Assembly: GCA_036399175.1 (NCBI GenBank)
Contig: DASWNP010000015.1
Location: forward strand, 62,001 to 126,000
Direction of reading: 5' to 3'
Source of the DNA: DASWNP01 sp036399175
GTDB lineage: Bacteria > Acidobacteriota > Blastocatellia > Pyrinomonadales > Pyrinomonadaceae
Length of the DNA stretch: 64,000 nucleotides
A program made the position numbers and the translations under genes. Each line of letters begins with the position of its first letter. The first letter of the stretch is position 1. The notes beneath the pieces are model-generated. The model was not told the DNA's origin. It saw only the letters and a program-made list of their open reading frames with translations, and did no database searches. This document shows, piece by piece, positions 17,201 to 25,080 of the stretch.

Positions 17201-18220
17201 CGTCTGCACAAACTTATCGCGCATCAGCTTGGCGTAGTTGTAAGCGGCGACGGTGCGGCGCACGTTCGACGGCGCGGCGGGGTCGCACTGCGGGTTATCA
17301 TCCGGGCACTCCTTGCCCAGAATTTTCAGCGACATGATGCTGACCTGCCAGTTGACGCCCGTGATGCCCTGACCGTTGTTGCCGACAGCGCCGATAGTTC
17401 CCGCGACGTGCGTGCCGTGAGCGTCCGTGTTGTTGTCGCCCGCCGCGCCGTCGTAGACCGAGCCGTCGTTGTGATAGAAGTCCCAGCCGTTGATGTCGTC
17501 AACCTTGCCGTTGCCGTCGTCGTCCGCGCTGTTACCGGCGGTCTCTGCGGGGTTGCGCCAGATGTTGGCTTGCAGGTCTGGATGATTGATGTCGATGCCT
17601 TCGTCGATGACGCCGACGACGACCGAGCGGCTGCCGGTCGTCGTGTTCCACGCAAGCTCGGCGTCAATGTCTGCGCCGGGGATGCCTGCGGCTTGCTGGT
17701 TCGTGTAATCGTTGAAGCCGACCTGCCCTGTGTTTTTGAGCGCCCACTGCTGCGGGTAGTTCGGGTCGTTAGGGGCAGCGTCGCGGCGGCGGACGTAGTT
17801 CGGCTCGGCGTAGAGAACATCCTCGCGCGCGCTCAGGGCTTCGACGGCCTGAAGCGTCGCTTCCGGGTTGACGCGCGCAAAGCGCAAGCCCGGCACGATG
17901 TCCGAGCCGTCGAAACGCTCTATCTCGATGTTCATCTCGCCGCCTTCCGACATGAGGAGGCCGACGTTGGTGCGCACAGTCCGCTCGGTCGCCGCGACTA
18001 CGGGCGAGCTACGACGGAAGCGGACGAGCACTTCGCCCGGCACGAACTCGGCTTCCTGCGTCGCCTTGAGCTTCGAGCCGCCGGACGTTTGCCGGGCGGC
18101 GCTCGCCTTGAGGGAGACGGGCAGGGCGAGGGCCAGCAACGCGAGGCTGAGAAAGAGAGAGAGGGCGCGTCGCACTCCGACGACGCCGCCCCTTCGACGA
18201 GCGATTGGCGAGATTGACAT
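14291..18220 (-). CDS. Secreted S8 subtilisin-like serine protease with two Calx-beta domains and DUF4214 tail
   Basis: A 1309-residue exported protease. Signal peptide core is LSLFLSLALLALALPVSLKASA. An inhibitor-like propeptide covers about residues 40-140 (FVPGEVLVRF, LYAEPNY). The catalytic triad is visible: Asp206 in VVVGVIDEGID, His268 in AHGTHVAGT, Ser452 in FSGTSMAAPHVAG. Then come an Fn3-like stretch (VTLGWTAPGDNG), a beta-rich domain (LPFAFPFFGKTYSSV), a poly-Pro linker, two Calx-beta domains (about 830-1060) and DUF4214 (about 1075-1305) ending SGEYQERFGS. The frame opens at a GTG (18244), but GGAGAG sits 7 nt before the ATG at 18220. Likely an extracellular degradative protease retained at the surface by its tail. 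Confidence 0.9.
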   Translation of the reverse strand: MSISPIARRRGGVVGVRRALSLFLSLALLALALPVSLKASAARQTSGGSKLKATQEAEFVPGEVLVRFRRSSPVVAATERTVRTNVGLLMSEGGEMNIEIERFDGSDIVPGLRFARVNPEATLQAVEALSAREDVLYAEPNYVRRRDAAPNDPNYPQQWALKNTGQVGFNDYTNQQAAGIPGADIDAELAWNTTTGSRSVVVGVIDEGIDINHPDLQANIWRNPAETAGNSADDDGNGKVDDINGWDFYHNDGSVYDGAAGDNNTDAHGTHVAGTIGAVGNNGQGITGVNWQVSIMSLKILGKECPDDNPQCDPAAPSNVRRTVAAYNYAKLMRDKFVQTGGGQGANLRVLNNSYGGGGRSQSEIDAINQLASSGILFVAAAGNQAANNTGFPHYPSDYNLQNMISVAATDRFEQIAIFSDFGLGLVHMGAPGRGIVSTTPNNTYSAFSGTSMAAPHVAGAAALILSQFPDVSVNRLRNSLVFSGDPVAQLSGKVFSGRRLNVNNSLQAIAANDNALPGSIGDFRLISQCGRNVTLGWTAPGDNGSGGGPAALYEITFNDPNNPGLGTRLLATKIPGQPGTQETITVSIPYQSLQGSISISTYDKVGANSGGGIVNVSTSAPFANPYAVSTQGAGSLSGGAGINLKGDDVYRENHALPFAFPFFGKTYSSVTVSSNGALYFAPLPNENGVGMDAGSSIAGLETLPMIAGMWDDLRTDRNNGDVFVTQSGTSIIFRWQGTTFDTPLTSTTSRGENPINFEIELRSDGTIIFRYGSGNTSLFPVVGISAGEARAFVVTSHTSENSLINLTNAATVVFTPPPPPPPSFFQFSASSYTAGEDGGSATVTVTRTGDAFTAQSVNIGTGNGTADHNSDYNSLSGALSFAPCETSKTVRVSIINDTAAESGETVNLMLTNPTNGANLGSPNTAVLTIQDDDSGIGANSVAFGAATASVGEGDRRIQLTVNRSGDTSKSANVFYQTGGGSASDRSDYSIARGVLRFAANETSKTIEVFITDDVFQESAENFNVTLSSPVHTSLGAQTSVTVTINDNDPATGANPVRDATFNSDFFVRQHYVDFFNREGDAGGVAFWKNQIDECTTQECREVRRINVSAAFFVSTEFQQTGFLVYLTHQAAFGTGEQLRLNDFMADTQEIGRGVIVNVGAWQQQLEANKQRFFDEFVSRPQFVAAHQHLNPQQFVETLNSRTGNSLTPAQAVDLGARLSVGLVTRAQALREVAENAAFGRREYTRAFVLMQYFGYLRRNPNDPPQPGLDYSGYNFWLSKLNSFGGNYITSEMVKAFITSGEYQERFGS

Positions 18221-18736
18221 TCGGGAACTCTCCATTGAACCCACGAGGGAAATGTTCGGGAAATCTTCGATTCAGGAAATCTTCGAGCCGCGCACTTCGG
18301 GGCTCGCTCCAAAGATACTGATACTTCTCTTCTCGGAAAATCTCAACCGCCGACGGGTCGAGGCTCGTTTGGAGCGCGCTGGAATCTGAATTTTTCCGCG
18401 CCAGCCGCCAGCGCCGAAAGGGCGAAGCGGCGTGCGGGTCGGGTGTTTAGAAAGGGCGGCAGCAGGTCTTTTGGAAATCACAGGCGACGCTCGAATCTTC
18501 CGGCACGCGCGGGAAGGGTTGCGGCCTGCCGCTCGTCGTCTTTTCGAAACCGTGTTGGGGGGGATAAATCTGCTCGAATCGTTCAAAAAGATGAACGCCA
18601 TTCAGATGCTTTTCGCGCCCCGCCGGATGCATCCGAGAAACACAATTTTTTCAAACAAAAGGATGGAAAAAGCCGGGAGAGACGACGTTTTGGGGGGACG
18701 GCCGGAAGCGCCTTCCGGCCGTCGCACGGAAAGCGT
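18221..18736. other. Intergenic region, no gene seen
   Basis: 516 bp between the subtilisin start and the end of lptD, both on the minus strand. Apart from the hairpin at 18697-18723 there is no supported feature. Frames open on the plus strand here continue as antisense frames across lptD and are not credible genes. Confidence 0.6.
18697..18723 (-). terminator. GC-rich hairpin after lptD
   Basis: GACGGCCGGAAG (18697-18708) and CTTCCGGCCGTC (18712-18723) form a perfect 12-bp stem with a 3-nt loop, 14 bp beyond the lptD stop. No U-tract follows on either strand. Confidence 0.55.
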
Positions 18737-21367
18737 CTAGCGGAAGTTCTGGCCTATCTGCTCGGTGCCGAAGGTGCCGATGCCGTTCAGGCGGAAGCTG
18801 AAGACGGTTCTACTCTCCTGCCTCAAACCGACGTTGAAGGTGAAATTCTGGGCGGTGATGGAGCAGCAATCCCAGGCGTAGCCGACGCTGACGGTGGAGC
18901 TGATGAGCGAAGAGCTGCCGCGACCCGGCCGGTTCTGGAAGTCGAAGAAGAGCGAGACGCCGCCGAAGAGTCCGCGCTCGCGGTTGCCGAGGAAGACGGA
19001 CGGGCTCCACTGCGAGCCCTGAAGCGTGCCCGGCTCTTTGCCCGCGCGGTCGCTGAATCGTCGAAGCTCCGGGGCGAGCGTGATGGCGCGCGTGTAGTAG
19101 AGCGTCTGGAAAGTCTCGAACTGGCGAAGCACGGGCACGTCGCGCCGCAGGCCGACGCTGACGGCGATGTCGCGCAGGCCGCCGCCCTTGCCGAGGATGT
19201 CGAGGTTTGTGCGCACGTCGGCGTAGAGGTCTCGGTAGGGATTAGACGAAGGCATGCGCAGCCGCGCTTCGACGTAGAGCGGCGAGAAGCGCCGCTCGAC
19301 GCCGCCGTAGCCGAAGCCGGAGAAGGTGTTGATGGGATAGAACTGGTTGCGCCTGCCGGGAATGAGCGCGTTGCCGAAGGTCGGGTCGAAGAAATATTTC
19401 TGCCGGACGGTGACGTAGAGCACCTCGAAGGGCTGGCGCGTGAGCGGCGCGGCGTCCCTGGCGTTGCCGCCGATGCCGGTCGCGGGCGTCTGTCCGGTCA
19501 CGGTCTCGGTCGAGCGGCGCGTGAAGAAGCGGTTGGTGATGCCGTACTCAATCTCGTTGGTGTTGGCGATGGCATCGACGAGGTCGAAACGGATGATGCG
19601 CTCGAAGCTGTTGATGCCGGAGATTTTCCGGTAGGTGAAATACGGCTCGATGGTATGACGGAACCAGAAGGTTCCGTCGCCGCGACGGAAGTTACGCGCG
19701 AGAGTAGGCGGCCTGACATCGAACTCAAGCTCGCCGTAGCCGCGTACAATATCTCGGCTCTGGACGAGGCGGGTCGTCGGTTCGAGCGAGTTGGAATAGT
19801 AGGTAGCTCGAAGGCTGGCGCTCGCAGTCGCCTGCCAGCCACCGCCCAGAAGGAACGGCACGCTGAAACGCGGGCGCACGTCGAAGCGCTGCACGATGGA
19901 AGGCGTGATAATCGGGTTGAGATTGCCGAGGGCGAGAAACTCCGTCGGGTCTTCGACCGTCTCCTTGCGACTCACGCCTTCGAGGCCGCCCTCGAAAGAG
20001 AAATAGACGGGCAGGCGCTCCCAGAAAGGAAGCGGCGACGGGCGCTTGTCGAGAAAGATGCCGGGCAGCGAGCGCGTGCGAACGCGGATGCTCGGAATCG
20101 AAGTGACCTGCGTGCGAGCGAGGAAGTTGAAGCTGTAGTCGCCGGAGTTTTTGTTGACGAAGAGCTGCGAGCGCTCTTCGGGCGAGATGGCCTGTTGAAT
20201 CGAGTCGGAGAAAATCTGCCGGAAGGCGAGGTTGGAAGTGATGTTGATGTCGGCGGCGGCGATGAAGCCGTTCGGGAAGTAATGCACGCCCTCGATGTAG
20301 AAACTCGACCCTCCCTGATTCGGGTGCTCCGCGTCTTCCTTCGCGCCGAAGATTCTATCCTTGACGGCGTAGAAACCCATGTTGAAGAAGGAGCGCGAGT
20401 TGGCGCGCGTGCGCAAATCCGCGCCGAAGCCGATACCGCGCGCCGTGTAGATGTCGTTGCGAAAGGTCACGTCCGCCGAGCGTCCGAGCGTCTGGAAGTA
20501 AGCGTTCGAGACGCGGAAGCCCTTCTGCTCGGAGCCGCTGAAGGTGGGCGTCAGAAAGCCCGAAGCGCGGTCGCGCGGCTTGATGGAGATGGAGGCGTAA
20601 GGCAGATAGAAGATGGGCACGCCCTTTACGTTGAAGGTCGGCGACTTGGTGCGCACGCGGTCTCTCTGCGTAATGACGGCGCGCTTCGACTTGAAGCTCC
20701 ACTTCGGCACTTCCTCTTCGCAGGCCGTGATTTCGCCGTTGATGACGAGTATCTTGTTCGTGCCTATCTTCTCAACCGAGTCGGCGGTGAAATAAACAAC
20801 CGTGCCGTCCTGCGTCTGGTTCGTGAAGCCTGTGGAGTTGACGAAGTAGCCGAGCTTGGTGGCGTAGTTCCACTCGGCGCGCGAGCCAGTGATGCGCTGC
20901 TGGTCGCCCTGGTCGAAGACGACGCTGCCTTCGGCCACAACCTTGTTCAGCGCCTCGAAGACCGTCAGCTTGTCGGACTGCAAACGATAAATGCCGATGC
21001 GGGCATCGACGTTCCCTTCATAGACGACGACTCTTTCGCCCTCCGCTCCCGTCACCGTGTTCTTGTTGGCGTTGACGACGAGGTCGTCCGCCGAAGGCGA
21101 AGGCGCAGCCGCGCTGGTCGTCGCGGTCGTGCCCGGCGTCGCCCCGGTCGGTGCGTCGTCGCCTTCTCGCCTGCGTCGCGGGAGGATGGGCGGCTGGTCT
21201 TGCGTGAGCGGGTTGACGTTGGGCGTGTCGGTCAGAGGATTCTGCACCTGCCTATCGACCGGGTTGGTCGTCGGCTGCTGCGCGCGGGCAACACCCAAGC
21301 CTCCCGCCGCGACGACGAGCAGGCACACTACGATTCGCAAGGTTGATTTGAAACAGTAATCTGTCAC
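18737..21367 (-). CDS. lptD: LPS-assembly outer membrane protein LptD
   Basis: An 876-residue outer membrane protein. After a signal peptide (LRIVVCLLVVAAGGLGVARAQ) and a Pro/Thr-rich linker, residues about 92-190 have the OstA/LptA-like beta-jellyroll pattern (VYEGNVDARIGIYRLQSD, VAEGSVVFDQGDQQRITG). The long C-terminal region has LPYASISIKPRDRASGFLTPTF, typical of the LptD barrel start, and many alternating strands such as VYFSFEGGLEG and GGGWQATASASLRATYYS, ending in Arg-rich turns and a terminal NFR. LptD takes LPS from the periplasmic Lpt bridge and inserts it into the outer leaflet. The start is a GTG without an obvious ribosome binding site. It sits next to lpxB, lpxD and lpxA, which supports the role. 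Confidence 0.88.
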   Translation of the reverse strand: MTDYCFKSTLRIVVCLLVVAAGGLGVARAQQPTTNPVDRQVQNPLTDTPNVNPLTQDQPPILPRRRREGDDAPTGATPGTTATTSAAAPSPSADDLVVNANKNTVTGAEGERVVVYEGNVDARIGIYRLQSDKLTVFEALNKVVAEGSVVFDQGDQQRITGSRAEWNYATKLGYFVNSTGFTNQTQDGTVVYFTADSVEKIGTNKILVINGEITACEEEVPKWSFKSKRAVITQRDRVRTKSPTFNVKGVPIFYLPYASISIKPRDRASGFLTPTFSGSEQKGFRVSNAYFQTLGRSADVTFRNDIYTARGIGFGADLRTRANSRSFFNMGFYAVKDRIFGAKEDAEHPNQGGSSFYIEGVHYFPNGFIAAADINITSNLAFRQIFSDSIQQAISPEERSQLFVNKNSGDYSFNFLARTQVTSIPSIRVRTRSLPGIFLDKRPSPLPFWERLPVYFSFEGGLEGVSRKETVEDPTEFLALGNLNPIITPSIVQRFDVRPRFSVPFLLGGGWQATASASLRATYYSNSLEPTTRLVQSRDIVRGYGELEFDVRPPTLARNFRRGDGTFWFRHTIEPYFTYRKISGINSFERIIRFDLVDAIANTNEIEYGITNRFFTRRSTETVTGQTPATGIGGNARDAAPLTRQPFEVLYVTVRQKYFFDPTFGNALIPGRRNQFYPINTFSGFGYGGVERRFSPLYVEARLRMPSSNPYRDLYADVRTNLDILGKGGGLRDIAVSVGLRRDVPVLRQFETFQTLYYTRAITLAPELRRFSDRAGKEPGTLQGSQWSPSVFLGNRERGLFGGVSLFFDFQNRPGRGSSSLISSTVSVGYAWDCCSITAQNFTFNVGLRQESRTVFSFRLNGIGTFGTEQIGQNFR

Positions 21368-21825
21368 GGGAAAAACGCCCGACGCCGCAAGATGCGCTCG
21401 TCAAATCCATCGACGAACAGAACGGACGGACGCGTACCTCCGAAATGCCGCAGAGCGCGTTGAGTCGCGCTCGAACCTTTTCAAAGACGAGCCGATGCTA
21501 ACACAGGTGAGTCGGGAGTCTGAAGTCGGGAGTCTCAAGTCCCAAGTTTGGGGAAGTTTCAGCCGTCTCAGGTCTCAAGAGCTGGCAAGCTCAGAATCCG
21601 AAGTAAAGAGGCAGAAAGAGACTTAACCGCTCCCCAGAGCCGAGACTTCAGGCTCTCGATTTGAGACCAGACGTTTCTCGTCTGACAAGATTTCTTCACA
21701 GCCATGTTGCTTTTCTCTCAACAACCTCCCGCTCAGGTCGGACGCTAAATCCGTCAGCGCGCTCTGGCGCGTAACGCAGTTGAACTTTCCCCCGACACAA
21801 TTCAATCTCAGAGGGAGCGACCGAC
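21368..21825. other. Intergenic region with degenerate GTCGGGAGTCT / GTCTCAAG words
   Basis: 458 bp between divergent lptD and the ferritin-like gene. Between about 21508 and 21680 there are direct copies of GTCGGGAGTCT and several variants of GTCTCAAG, GAGACTTCAG and TTTGAGACC in both orientations, resembling a decayed member of the intergenic microrepeats. No gene is seen. Promoters for both flanking genes should lie here, but none is clear. Confidence 0.5.
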
Positions 21826-22638
21826 GTGTTCGAGACGGAGCGTGACGTGCTCGCGTGGTTTGAGAAACAGCCGCGCGCGCTCGACAAAAATTTTCTGGAT
21901 AATATCGCGTGGCGGGATGTTTCGCGCCACGAGCTTAACGCCGACTTCGTGCCCGTGCTGATTTACATGCGCGATGTCGAAAGCTTCACAGACATCTACT
22001 ACAAAGAGCTGCTGCGCACGCCGACAGGTCGAGACCCCGTCGTCAAAAAGTTTATGGAGCGTTGGAGCGAGGAGGAACGGTTGCACGCCGAGCTGCTCAA
22101 TCGCTTTCTGGAAGAAGCGGGCGTTCACACCAGCCCGCGCTGGGAGGCCGAAGCGAAATCAAAAATATCCTTCCGCTACAAATTCGAGAACTGCGTCTCG
22201 TCGCTTCTCTCGAACCCTTTCGGCGAGCACTTCGCCGGAGCGCACATGACCTGGGGCGCAATCAACGAGATGACGACGCTGCAAGGCTACAGGCGTCTCT
22301 GGAAGCTCGCAGGCCATCCCGTGCTCGAACACTTGCTGCGCCGAATCGCCCAAGAAGAGTCGGTGCACTCCTATTTCTACCTGAACATCGCACGATTGAA
22401 ACTCAAACGCTCTCTCTTCTCGCGCAAGCTCGCCCGCTTCATCATCGGCAAGTTCTGGACGCCGGTCGGGCAGGGCACGAAGCCGCAGCTTGAGACCAAC
22501 TACCTCATCGCCACCCTCTTCAAAGGAACGGAAGGCATCGACTTCTTCGACAGAAATGTGAGCCGTCGGCTCAAACAACTGCCCGGCTTCGACGGCTTCC
22601 AGACCGTCTTCGATAGAATCGTGGCCATCGCTCAATAG
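21826..22638 (+). CDS. Ferritin-like di-iron protein (acyl-ACP desaturase-like)
   Basis: A 270-residue soluble, helical protein with two ExxH motifs: EERLH (Glu84, His87) and, about 100 residues later, EESVH in RIAQEESVHSYFYL. Two such motifs on separate helices, with further acidic residues on neighbouring helices (VESFTDIYYKELL), are the ligand layout of di-iron ferritin-like enzymes such as plant-type acyl-ACP desaturases. The GTG start has GAGGGAG 8 nt upstream. It stands alone between lptD and lpxB, so a role in fatty acyl or lipid modification is possible but only inferred. The fold is fairly likely; the reaction is unknown. Confidence 0.72.
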   Translation: MFETERDVLAWFEKQPRALDKNFLDNIAWRDVSRHELNADFVPVLIYMRDVESFTDIYYKELLRTPTGRDPVVKKFMERWSEEERLHAELLNRFLEEAGVHTSPRWEAEAKSKISFRYKFENCVSSLLSNPFGEHFAGAHMTWGAINEMTTLQGYRRLWKLAGHPVLEHLLRRIAQEESVHSYFYLNIARLKLKRSLFSRKLARFIIGKFWTPVGQGTKPQLETNYLIATLFKGTEGIDFFDRNVSRRLKQLPGFDGFQTVFDRIVAIAQ

Positions 22639-22646
22639 AAAAAACC

Positions 22647-22722
22647 GTCAATCGTGAATCGTAAATCGTGAATAGAAAGAAAATGGTCTTTCACTATTTA
22701 CGATTTACGATTCACGATTAAC
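22647..22722. repeat. Intergenic inverted repeat (family C, AATCGTGAATCG words)
   Basis: GTCAATCGTGAATCGTAAAT at about 22647-22666, continuing TCGTGAATAG, is complementary to CTATTTACGATTTACGAT and TCACGATTAAC on the right arm (about 22693-22722). The element ends 18 bp before the lpxB start codon and forms most of its leader. No purine-rich ribosome binding site is left in that leader. Confidence 0.85.
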
Positions 22723-22740
22723 GTCTTTATTATTCTTTCG

Positions 22741-23928
22741 ATGAGCGAGCAGAGCCGAGAGACGTTTCGCCTGATGATTGTGGCGGGGGAGGCTTCGGGC
22801 GACGCGCATGCGGCGGCGCTGGTGCGTGCGCTGCGCGAGCGCGGAGAGGGCGTGAGCTTCGAGTTTTTCGGCGCGACGCAGGGGCGGATGCGCGAGGCGG
22901 GCGTCGAGTCCGTCGTGCGCTCGGACGAGCTGGCGATTGTCGGCCTGTTGGAGATAGCGCAGGCGCTGCCGCGATTCTGGCGAGCATATAGAGCTTTGAA
23001 GCGAGCCGCGCGTGAGCGACGCCCTGACGCGGTCGTGCTCGTCGATTGGCCTGATTTCAATTTGCCGCTCGCTCGCTCGCTTCGCCGTCGCGGCGCGAAA
23101 ATCATCTACTACATCAGCCCGCAACTCTGGGCTTGGCGCTCGCATCGCGTTCGCAACATCCGGCGCGACGTAGACCTTCTGCTCGCCATCCTGCCTTTCG
23201 AGCCGGAGTGGTACGCGGCGCGCGGCATCCGTCACGTCGAGTTCGTCGGCCACCCGCTCGCAGGCGTCGTCGAACCGCGCTACGATCGCGCCGAGTTTTG
23301 CCGGAGGCACAGGCTCGACCCCGCGCGCCCCCTCATCGCGCTTCTGCCCGGCAGCCGACGCAAAGAACTCGAACGCATCCTGCCGCCCATGCTCGACGCC
23401 GCGCGCACGCTCTCTCTCTCTCGTCGCGGCGCGCAGTTCGTCGTCGCCCTCGCCGCCAACCGCGCGCCCGCCGAAGCCGAGCGCATCATCGACGCTTCCC
23501 TCCCCGACCGCTCGACCCTCGACCTGCGCCTCGTTCAGCACGAAACCTACGAAGCTCTCGCCGCATCGGACGCCGCAGCCGTCGCCAGCGGCACGGCGAC
23601 GCTCGAAGCCGCGCTGACGGCGACGCCGCTCGTCGTCGTCTACAAAGAATCCTTCCTCAACTGGCACATCCTCGGCAGTCTCATCAAGACCGAGCACTAC
23701 GGGCTCGTCAACCTTATCGCCGGTTATCGCCTCGCCGCCGAGCTACTGCAAAACGACTTCGACGCCAGAGCGCTCGAACGCGAGCTAGACCAACTCCTCG
23801 ACCCCGCGCGCAACGCACAGTTTAGGTCTCAACTCCGCGAAGCCACCGCCCGCCTCAGCCTCCGCCGCGCCTCCCACGAAGCCGCCGACGCCATCATCAA
23901 AACTCTAAGGATGAAGGCGGAAGGATGA
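22741..23928 (+). CDS. lpxB: Lipid-A-disaccharide synthase LpxB
   Basis: A 395-residue GT19 glycosyltransferase that joins UDP-2,3-diacylglucosamine and 2,3-diacylglucosamine-1-phosphate into the lipid A disaccharide at the inner membrane. Signature motifs are present: MIVAGEASGDAHAA (residues 12-25), VVLVDWPDFNLPLA, IIYYISPQLWAWR, FVGHPLAGVV, LLPGSRRKE, ASGTATLEAAL and YKESFLNW. Length is normal. The last residues (Met-Lys-Ala-Glu-Gly) and the stop come from the left arm of the inverted repeat shared with lpxD, which it faces convergently. The leader before the ATG has no clear ribosome binding site. Confidence 0.97.
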   Translation: MSEQSRETFRLMIVAGEASGDAHAAALVRALRERGEGVSFEFFGATQGRMREAGVESVVRSDELAIVGLLEIAQALPRFWRAYRALKRAARERRPDAVVLVDWPDFNLPLARSLRRRGAKIIYYISPQLWAWRSHRVRNIRRDVDLLLAILPFEPEWYAARGIRHVEFVGHPLAGVVEPRYDRAEFCRRHRLDPARPLIALLPGSRRKELERILPPMLDAARTLSLSRRGAQFVVALAANRAPAEAERIIDASLPDRSTLDLRLVQHETYEALAASDAAAVASGTATLEAALTATPLVVVYKESFLNWHILGSLIKTEHYGLVNLIAGYRLAAELLQNDFDARALERELDQLLDPARNAQFRSQLREATARLSLRRASHEAADAIIKTLRMKAEG

Positions 23929-24000
23929 AGGATGAATCAGAAAAGCACTCAACCTGCTTGAGAGGCTTTCATCCTTCCGCCTTCATCCTTCATCCTTGCT
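23908..24000. repeat. Inverted repeat (family B) spanning the 3' ends of lpxB and lpxD
   Basis: AAGGATGAAGGCGGAAGGAT at 23908-23927, with GAAGGATGAA after it, is complementary to TTCATCCTTCCGCC and TTCATCCTTCATCCTT on the right (23968-23999). The centre holds GCACTCAACCTGCTTGAGAGGC, a degenerate copy of the palindrome of the 7120-7215 element. The arms encode the C-termini and stop codons of both convergent genes, and the hairpin could terminate both transcripts. Confidence 0.88.
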
Positions 24001-25080
24001 TTTCAGCTCGTTGAGTTCGCGGCGGAGCTGCTTTAGCTCGTCGCGCATCTGGGGCAGGCGGTGCATGTGGGCGTTGAGTCGTTTGTACTCTTCAAGCGGT
24101 TGGACGGGGATGCCCCACCAGACGCCGGCACGGACGATTTTGCCGGGCAGGATTCCGGCCTTCGAGCCGATGACAGCGCCGCTCTCGACGCGCGCGTGGT
24201 CGCCCATCCCGACCTGACCGCCGATGACCGCGTCGTCCTCGATAACCGTGCTCCCCGAAATGCCTGTCTGCGCGGCGATGACGACGCGCGCTCCTATCTG
24301 TACGTTGTGGCCGACCTGCACCAGATTGTCGATTTTCGTGCCCCGCCCGATGCGCGTCTCGCCGAGCGCCGCGCGGTCAACGCACGTCAGCGCGCCCAGC
24401 TCAACGTCGTCTTCGATGACGACCGTGCCTATCTGCGGAAACTTGTGATAGACGCCCGCCTCGTCGCGCACGTAGCCGAAGCCGTCAGCGCCGACGACGA
24501 CGCCCGCGTGAAGCACGACCCGGTCGCCGACCTCTACGCCGTCGTAGAGCGTCACGCCGGGATGAAGCGTCGAGTCGCGCCCGACGCGCACGTCGTCGCC
24601 GACGAAAGCACCGGCCAGAATCTGCGTCCCCGCGCCGACCCGTGTGCGTTCGCCGACCTGCACGTAAGCGCCCACGAAAACGCTCGCGTCAATCTCTGCG
24701 CTCTCGGCCACCTGCGCCGTCGGGTGAATGCCGGCCGCGCGTCGCTTCGGCGGGTGAAGCGCCCCTGCAATCAGGGCGAAGGCCAGCTTCGGCCGCGCCG
24801 TCTCAATCAAACACCTGACGCCCGCGCCCTCCTTCGTCGCCGCACCTTCATTCGACAGCCAGCCTGCGCTCGCCCCTTCGGGCACAATCAAACACGACGC
24901 GCGGCTTCGTCCCGCTTCCTCCAAAAGCTTCACGTCCTCGACAAAAGCGACCTCGCCCTCGCCCGCGCGCTCCAAGCTCGCCACGCGCCACACGCGCACG
25001 CCCGCGTCGCCGCCCGCCACGCGCCCGCCCACCAGCGCGGCCAGCTCCGCCGCCGTCTTACCTTCAAACTGTGTGCTCAT
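23983..25080 (-). CDS. lpxD: UDP-3-O-acylglucosamine N-acyltransferase LpxD
   Basis: A 365-residue left-handed beta-helix acyltransferase that adds the N-linked hydroxyacyl chain in lipid A synthesis. The N-terminal uridine-binding domain (about residues 1-110; VASLERAGEGEVAFVED) precedes hexapeptide repeats (AEIDASVFVGAYVQVGERT, VGADGFGYV, KIDNLVQVGHNVQIGA with the catalytic His) and a C-terminal helix rich in Leu, Lys and Glu. Its ATG overlaps the stop of the upstream nuclease gene (ATGA), giving translational coupling. The terminal Lys-Asp-Glu-Gly and stop lie in the shared inverted repeat with lpxB. Confidence 0.96.
   Translation of the reverse strand: MSTQFEGKTAAELAALVGGRVAGGDAGVRVWRVASLERAGEGEVAFVEDVKLLEEAGRSRASCLIVPEGASAGWLSNEGAATKEGAGVRCLIETARPKLAFALIAGALHPPKRRAAGIHPTAQVAESAEIDASVFVGAYVQVGERTRVGAGTQILAGAFVGDDVRVGRDSTLHPGVTLYDGVEVGDRVVLHAGVVVGADGFGYVRDEAGVYHKFPQIGTVVIEDDVELGALTCVDRAALGETRIGRGTKIDNLVQVGHNVQIGARVVIAAQTGISGSTVIEDDAVIGGQVGMGDHARVESGAVIGSKAGILPGKIVRAGVWWGIPVQPLEEYKRLNAHMHRLPQMRDELKQLRRELNELKSKDEG

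Noticed and set aside
7221..18220. Considered whether the repeated DUF4214-ending proteins form a phage tail or transposon cluster
   Set aside because: Each has a signal peptide and a distinct catalytic or propeller domain, and no structural phage or transposase genes are present.
18443..21346. 967-codon open frame on the plus strand opposite lptD
   Set aside because: It is an antisense shadow from GC-rich codon use. Its translation is charged and low in hydrophobic patterning, while the minus strand encodes a clear LptD with signal peptide.
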